Below, piece after piece: positions 13,008-16,081 of a DNA stretch of 16,081 nt. Position numbers and translations under genes: made by a program. Below the pieces are notes generated by a model. That model was given only the letters and a program-made list of their open reading frames with translations. It did not search any database and was not told the DNA's origin. Numbering within the stretch: the stretch's first letter is position 1; each line of letters begins with the position of its first letter. Source of the stretch: JBOFEH01 sp051650265 (GTDB lineage: Bacteria; Bacillota; Clostridia; Lachnospirales; Cellulosilyticaceae); the NCBI GenBank assembly GCA_051650265.1, contig JBOFIR010000086.1, positions 1 through 16,081 of the forward strand, in the 5' to 3' direction.

Positions 13008-13976
13008 ATGTTAAAAGAAAAAATGACTCAAATTATTAATGCAATTGAGGCATATGATACGATAGGAATTTATCGACATGTGTTTCCTGATCCAGATTCA
13101 TATGGTGCACAAACAGCACTCAAGCATATTATTCAAACAACTTACCCACATAAAAAAGTTTATCTGTTTGGAGAGCACAACCCCGCATTAGAGTATATTA
13201 CAAGGATGGATCCTAAAGAAGATGAAGCATTGATGAATGAGGCGTGTTTAGCTATTATCGTTGATGTGTCAGATTCACCTCGTGTGGATCATCAGAGTTT
13301 TAAACAATGTGGTAAAGTCCTTAAGATTGACCATCATAAACCCTATGAGGAACCTTTCGAAGACATTACTTGGGTAGATACCACATATACATCATGCTGT
13401 GAGATGATACTTGATTTACTCACGAAAAATGAAAAAAAACTCCGTTGTGATAAAAAGGGTAGAGAGGCATTGTTTATTGGGATTATGGGAGATACAAGAC
13501 GCCTGCTGTATGTCAGTAATCCAACGGAGCTTATGAAAAAATTGACGTATATTACATTTGATCTGGAGACCAAGACTATTTATGAGGAGCTCTACAAGGT
13601 ACCTGCATCTGACTTGAAATTCTTAGGGTATATCTACAATCATTTTGTTATTGCAAACCATGGTATGGCATATCTCAAAATACCAACACAGGTACTTCAA
13701 CAATACGGATTAGAGGCTATCACGGCGGCACGTATGGTCAATGCACTTCAAGAGTGTGAAGGATTAGTAAACTGGCATTTCTTCGCTGAAACACCAGAGG
13801 GGAAAGTGATGTGTGAATTGCGCTCAAGAGGACCACAGGTGAATGATATTGCTTCACAGTACGGTGGTGGCGGACACTTCTTTGCAGCAGGAGCGACACT
13901 AGATGGATGGGAACGTGTAGACGCTATGCTCAAGGACTTAGAGGAGAATTGCCGTATTTACCAAACTAATAAATAA
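13008..13976 (+). CDS. nrnA: NrnA-like DHH/DHHA1 phosphoesterase (nanoRNase / pAp phosphatase)
   Basis: A 322-residue cytoplasmic enzyme close in length and motif order to B. subtilis NrnA, which degrades 2-5 nt RNAs from the 5' end and dephosphorylates 3'-phosphoadenosine 5'-phosphate. Metal-site motifs are RHVFPDPDSYG (His24, Asp28, Asp30), VDVSD (Asp86), IDHH (Asp108-His110) and GDTR (Asp162). The DHHA1 substrate domain has RSRG (272-275) and GGGGH (286-290). AAGGAG (12996-13001) is 6 nt before the ATG. It follows the transporter operon across the leaky-looking hairpin and has no obvious promoter of its own, so partial co-transcription is likely. Its stop codon is part of the shared palindromic terminator. 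Confidence 0.92.
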   Translation: MLKEKMTQIINAIEAYDTIGIYRHVFPDPDSYGAQTALKHIIQTTYPHKKVYLFGEHNPALEYITRMDPKEDEALMNEACLAIIVDVSDSPRVDHQSFKQCGKVLKIDHHKPYEEPFEDITWVDTTYTSCCEMILDLLTKNEKKLRCDKKGREALFIGIMGDTRRLLYVSNPTELMKKLTYITFDLETKTIYEELYKVPASDLKFLGYIYNHFVIANHGMAYLKIPTQVLQQYGLEAITAARMVNALQECEGLVNWHFFAETPEGKVMCELRSRGPQVNDIASQYGGGGHFFAAGATLDGWERVDAMLKDLEENCRIYQTNK

Positions 13977-14014
13977 AAAAAGCTAGAAATCTTCTAGCTT
14001 TTTTTATTTATTAG
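13966..14014. terminator. Bidirectional palindromic terminator containing both stop codons
   Basis: A perfect 23-bp stem: 13966-13988 pairs with 13992-14014 around a 3-nt loop (ATC). It has a core AGCTAGAA/TTCTAGCT with A7/T7 flanks, so either strand yields a hairpin with a U-run. The nrnA stop (13974-13976) and the minus-strand stop (14011-14013) both lie inside it. Confidence 0.93.
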
Positions 14015-15534
14015 TATTCGACATCAAAATAATGATTTTGGTCAACATTGACATGATGATGTTTGTCAAAATAGTTGATAATAATTTCAGGAAGTTCAAT
14101 GAGTATCTCATCTATCTTAGGACAAGACTGATAACATTCATAACCACTTACACCCGTAGCACGGTAATTGTTCATGACAAGTTTAAAATGATCATCCATT
14201 TCGATGGATTTACCATCTTTTGATAGCATTGTAACTCGTTCGCCGACAGGCTTTTTGATATCAAAGGTATAATGAATACCTGAGAAATAATCATAGTTAT
14301 AGTGTGCTACCTTTGGTTTCAAGAAACGATCGGAAACACAAAGTATGCCATCTGCATCATAATCAAAGTAACTTGCGCATTTTTCAAGTGCTTGTTTGAG
14401 TACGCTACCTGTCACATCTAACACAGCAAGGGTATTAGGGTATACATAGGTTGATACAATATCACGAATAGTCACTTCTTGGTTAAATCCTTTAATTGAG
14501 TTAGCAAAGGAAGTGCATGAAAGATCAGCGCCACTTACTTCAAGTTGAATTTGGTTGATGAAATTTGCAAGTGGCGACCCTTTGCACGCCATCTCTAAAT
14601 GTGGAAGTGGATACAATGCTTGGCTTAAAAAACCAACTGGTTGATCTAGCCATTTCTGTACCGCGTTTTCTTGAGGCATAAGTGCCTCATATAAAGCAGG
14701 TGTTGTGTGAGAAACTACCTGTTCAAGATGAGAATTAACCTGACAAAGTGACGAGCCTTCTGAATCATAGGAGGCTGTAAGCACGATATACTCAGTCGCA
14801 TTATGTGGTGTTTGGACAATGTGCGTTCCTTCAATGATACGTCCAGGCATAGGGATATGCTGATGACCTGTGAGTAAGATATCAAAGGCAAACTGCTCAC
14901 AGATTGTGTAGGCAAGATTTTCTTTGGTTTGGCTAAGTACAGCCCCTGTCTCTAAGTCACGTTCAAAACCACCATGGTAGATCCCAATGAGTACATCTAC
15001 TTGAGGTCTTACTATGTCATAAGATGCTTGAATAGATGGGATTGAACTACATACTTCAAAGTGAGTTAGATTGCGTGGATTTTCCCATACAGGAACATAT
15101 TCGGTGACGAGACCAATTACCCCTACTTTTAGGCCATTTTCAAGAGTCTTGATAGCATATGGAAGGATTGGAAGCTCGCCTGTACGATCTTTTATATTGC
15201 AGCAAATACATTGTGCATCTAAATGTTTTAGGTATTTGCTGAGATAATCATACCCATAGTTAAAGTCATGGTTACCAAGTGTGATGAAATCATACCCTCC
15301 AGTATTCATGACTGTGGCCATAGGATGCACATCAAATTCGGTGCGGGTAAGATAAGTCATAAAAGGGGAACCTTGAATTGTGTCACCGCCGTCAATAACG
15401 AGTGTATTACCATCTTTATCAAAACTTGAGATGATATTAAGTAGTCCCATAGGTTTGATCGTCGCATCGCGATAGTCTGTTGGATAAATATAGCCGTGTA
15501 CGTCTGATGTAAAGTAAATTTTTAAGTCTTTCAT
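14011..15534 (-). CDS. 5'-nucleotidase / 2',3'-cyclic phosphodiesterase-like metallophosphoesterase, no signal peptide
   Basis: A 507-residue two-domain enzyme of the UshA/CpdB/YfkN group. The N-terminal calcineurin-like domain has the di-metal motifs SDVHG (Asp11, His13), DGGD (Asp51), GNHD (88-90), YHGG (His187) and GHQH (His224, His226). The C-terminal 5'-nucleotidase domain (about 300-507) has FANSIKG, a TIRDIV segment and NNYRATGVSGY. Relatives usually carry a secretion signal. Here the N-terminus MKDLKIYFTSDVHG runs straight into the first metal motif, so the protein is probably cytoplasmic. GAGGTG (plus-strand 15545-15540) is 5 nt before the ATG. It converges on nrnA, another phosphoesterase. 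The exact substrate, whether nucleotide, cyclic nucleotide or other phosphoester, cannot be read from sequence. Confidence 0.9.
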   Translation of the reverse strand: MKDLKIYFTSDVHGYIYPTDYRDATIKPMGLLNIISSFDKDGNTLVIDGGDTIQGSPFMTYLTRTEFDVHPMATVMNTGGYDFITLGNHDFNYGYDYLSKYLKHLDAQCICCNIKDRTGELPILPYAIKTLENGLKVGVIGLVTEYVPVWENPRNLTHFEVCSSIPSIQASYDIVRPQVDVLIGIYHGGFERDLETGAVLSQTKENLAYTICEQFAFDILLTGHQHIPMPGRIIEGTHIVQTPHNATEYIVLTASYDSEGSSLCQVNSHLEQVVSHTTPALYEALMPQENAVQKWLDQPVGFLSQALYPLPHLEMACKGSPLANFINQIQLEVSGADLSCTSFANSIKGFNQEVTIRDIVSTYVYPNTLAVLDVTGSVLKQALEKCASYFDYDADGILCVSDRFLKPKVAHYNYDYFSGIHYTFDIKKPVGERVTMLSKDGKSIEMDDHFKLVMNNYRATGVSGYECYQSCPKIDEILIELPEIIINYFDKHHHVNVDQNHYFDVEY

Positions 15535-15551
15535 ATTGTCACCTCAAGAAG

Positions 15552-15560
15552 ATTATACCA
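15552..15560 (-). promoter_or_regulatory. Extended -10 promoter of the nucleotidase-like gene
   Basis: On the minus strand TGG is followed by a perfect TATAAT (15557-15552). No good -35 exists at 17 nt, which is tolerable for an extended -10. Transcription would start near 15545, giving a leader of only about 11 nt that begins at the ribosome binding site. Confidence 0.5.
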
Positions 15561-15639
15561 CAAAAACACTTTATTAATCTGTAAAGCTAGTATATACTTT
15601 TAATAATTAATGGAAAGATGTTGAATGGGGACAAATTGA

Positions 15640-15668
15640 TTGAACTAAGCATAGACTAGAAGTAAGAT
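15640..15668 (+). promoter_or_regulatory. Candidate promoter of the bacteriohemerythrin gene
   Basis: TTGAAC (15640-15645), a 17-nt spacer, then TAAGAT (15663-15668), the same -10 as the transporter promoter. The start is near 15675, about 16 nt before the ATG. Confidence 0.5.
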
Positions 15669-15690
15669 AATATGAGGACAGGGTGGGAAA

Positions 15691-16081
15691 ATGATTGCGT
15701 GGAATAAATCATTAGAAATAGGAATCGACAAAATTGATCAACAACATCGGAGTTTAATCCAGACACTAGAAGATTTGTATGATGCATGTAGCCGTGGTGA
15801 GGGTATGCAAGAAATGCGATATGTGATAAGTTTTTTAGAGTGGTATGTTGAGAAACATTTCAAAGATGAGGAATTGATTCAGAAAAGATATTTGTATCCG
15901 GGGTATAAAGCCCATCATAGTAGTCATGACTACTATATTAATGAAGTGAACCAATTAGGTATTAATTTCAATCAAGATCCTCATAATACGGAGCACTTGA
16001 GTAGTGTTATTGCATATTTGACCAAGATGATTAAGCATCATATTACCTATGAAGATCGTGCATTTGCAGATTATATGAATA
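15691..16081 (+). CDS. Bacteriohemerythrin, cut by the window edge
   Basis: 130 codons are visible with no stop before the window ends; single-domain bacteriohemerythrins are about 135 residues, so nearly all of it is present unless a further domain follows. All seven di-iron ligands of the family are in place: His19 (IDQQH), His56 and Glu60 (HFKDE), His75 and His79 (HHSSH), His117 and Asp122 (HHITYED). The protein binds O2 reversibly at a non-haem di-iron site and in anaerobes is thought to sense, store or scavenge oxygen. The start MIAWNKSLEIGID is the normal family start. The ribosome binding site (GGGTGG, about 15681-15686) is weaker than others in the window. It is divergent from the nucleotidase-like gene. 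Confidence 0.93.
   Translation, partial: MIAWNKSLEIGIDKIDQQHRSLIQTLEDLYDACSRGEGMQEMRYVISFLEWYVEKHFKDEELIQKRYLYPGYKAHHSSHDYYINEVNQLGINFNQDPHNTEHLSSVIAYLTKMIKHHITYEDRAFADYMN

Overview
The window is about 16 kb of AT-rich DNA that reads like a chromosome of a low-GC anaerobic Firmicute, probably Clostridia (Lachnospirales-like). The signs are strong AGGAGG ribosome binding sites, TTGACA/TATAAT-type promoters, short intergenic gaps closed by intrinsic terminators, and gene families typical of that group. This placement is inferred from protein style, not from a database match. No transposase, phage structural gene or CRISPR array is visible.

Left part (1-5270): a gene-free leader with a promoter and a terminator-like hairpin precedes a radical SAM protein (341-1465). 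A Cys-rich YkgJ-type protein (1663-2331) and an unrecognised basic protein (2455-3309) follow, the first two each closed by a clear terminator. Next is a tightly coupled pair: a PduS-like flavo-Fe/S electron-transfer protein and a PduT-like Fe/S-binding tandem microcompartment shell protein. No other microcompartment gene is in view, so this is a free-standing redox/shell pair.

Middle (5340-8800): a strong promoter drives one large gene (start at 5445) that joins a complete EF-G/TetM-type GTPase to a complete Rae1(YacP)-type NYN ribonuclease. Both halves belong to families that work at the ribosomal A site, which makes this the most interesting gene here. It is convergent with a tRNA-Thr(CGU) gene on the minus strand. 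The tRNA terminator hairpin contains an 18-nt exact inverted copy of the tRNA's own anticodon arm. A 13-bp perfect inverted repeat lies between the tRNA promoter and the next operon.

Right part (8685-16081): a promoter starts a four-gene ABC importer operon in the order ATPase, permease, permease, lipoprotein. The binding protein most resembles UgpB. Hairpins lie before and after the lipoprotein gene, and the second is a poor terminator, so some read-through into nrnA (nanoRNase/pAp phosphatase) is plausible. nrnA converges on a minus-strand 5'-nucleotidase/cyclic phosphodiesterase-like gene that lacks a signal peptide; a 23-bp perfect palindrome holds both stop codons and serves as a shared terminator. 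A divergent bacteriohemerythrin gene with all seven iron ligands runs off the right edge. The phosphoester theme (UgpB-like uptake, NrnA, nucleotidase) is suggestive, but a common pathway is only inferred.
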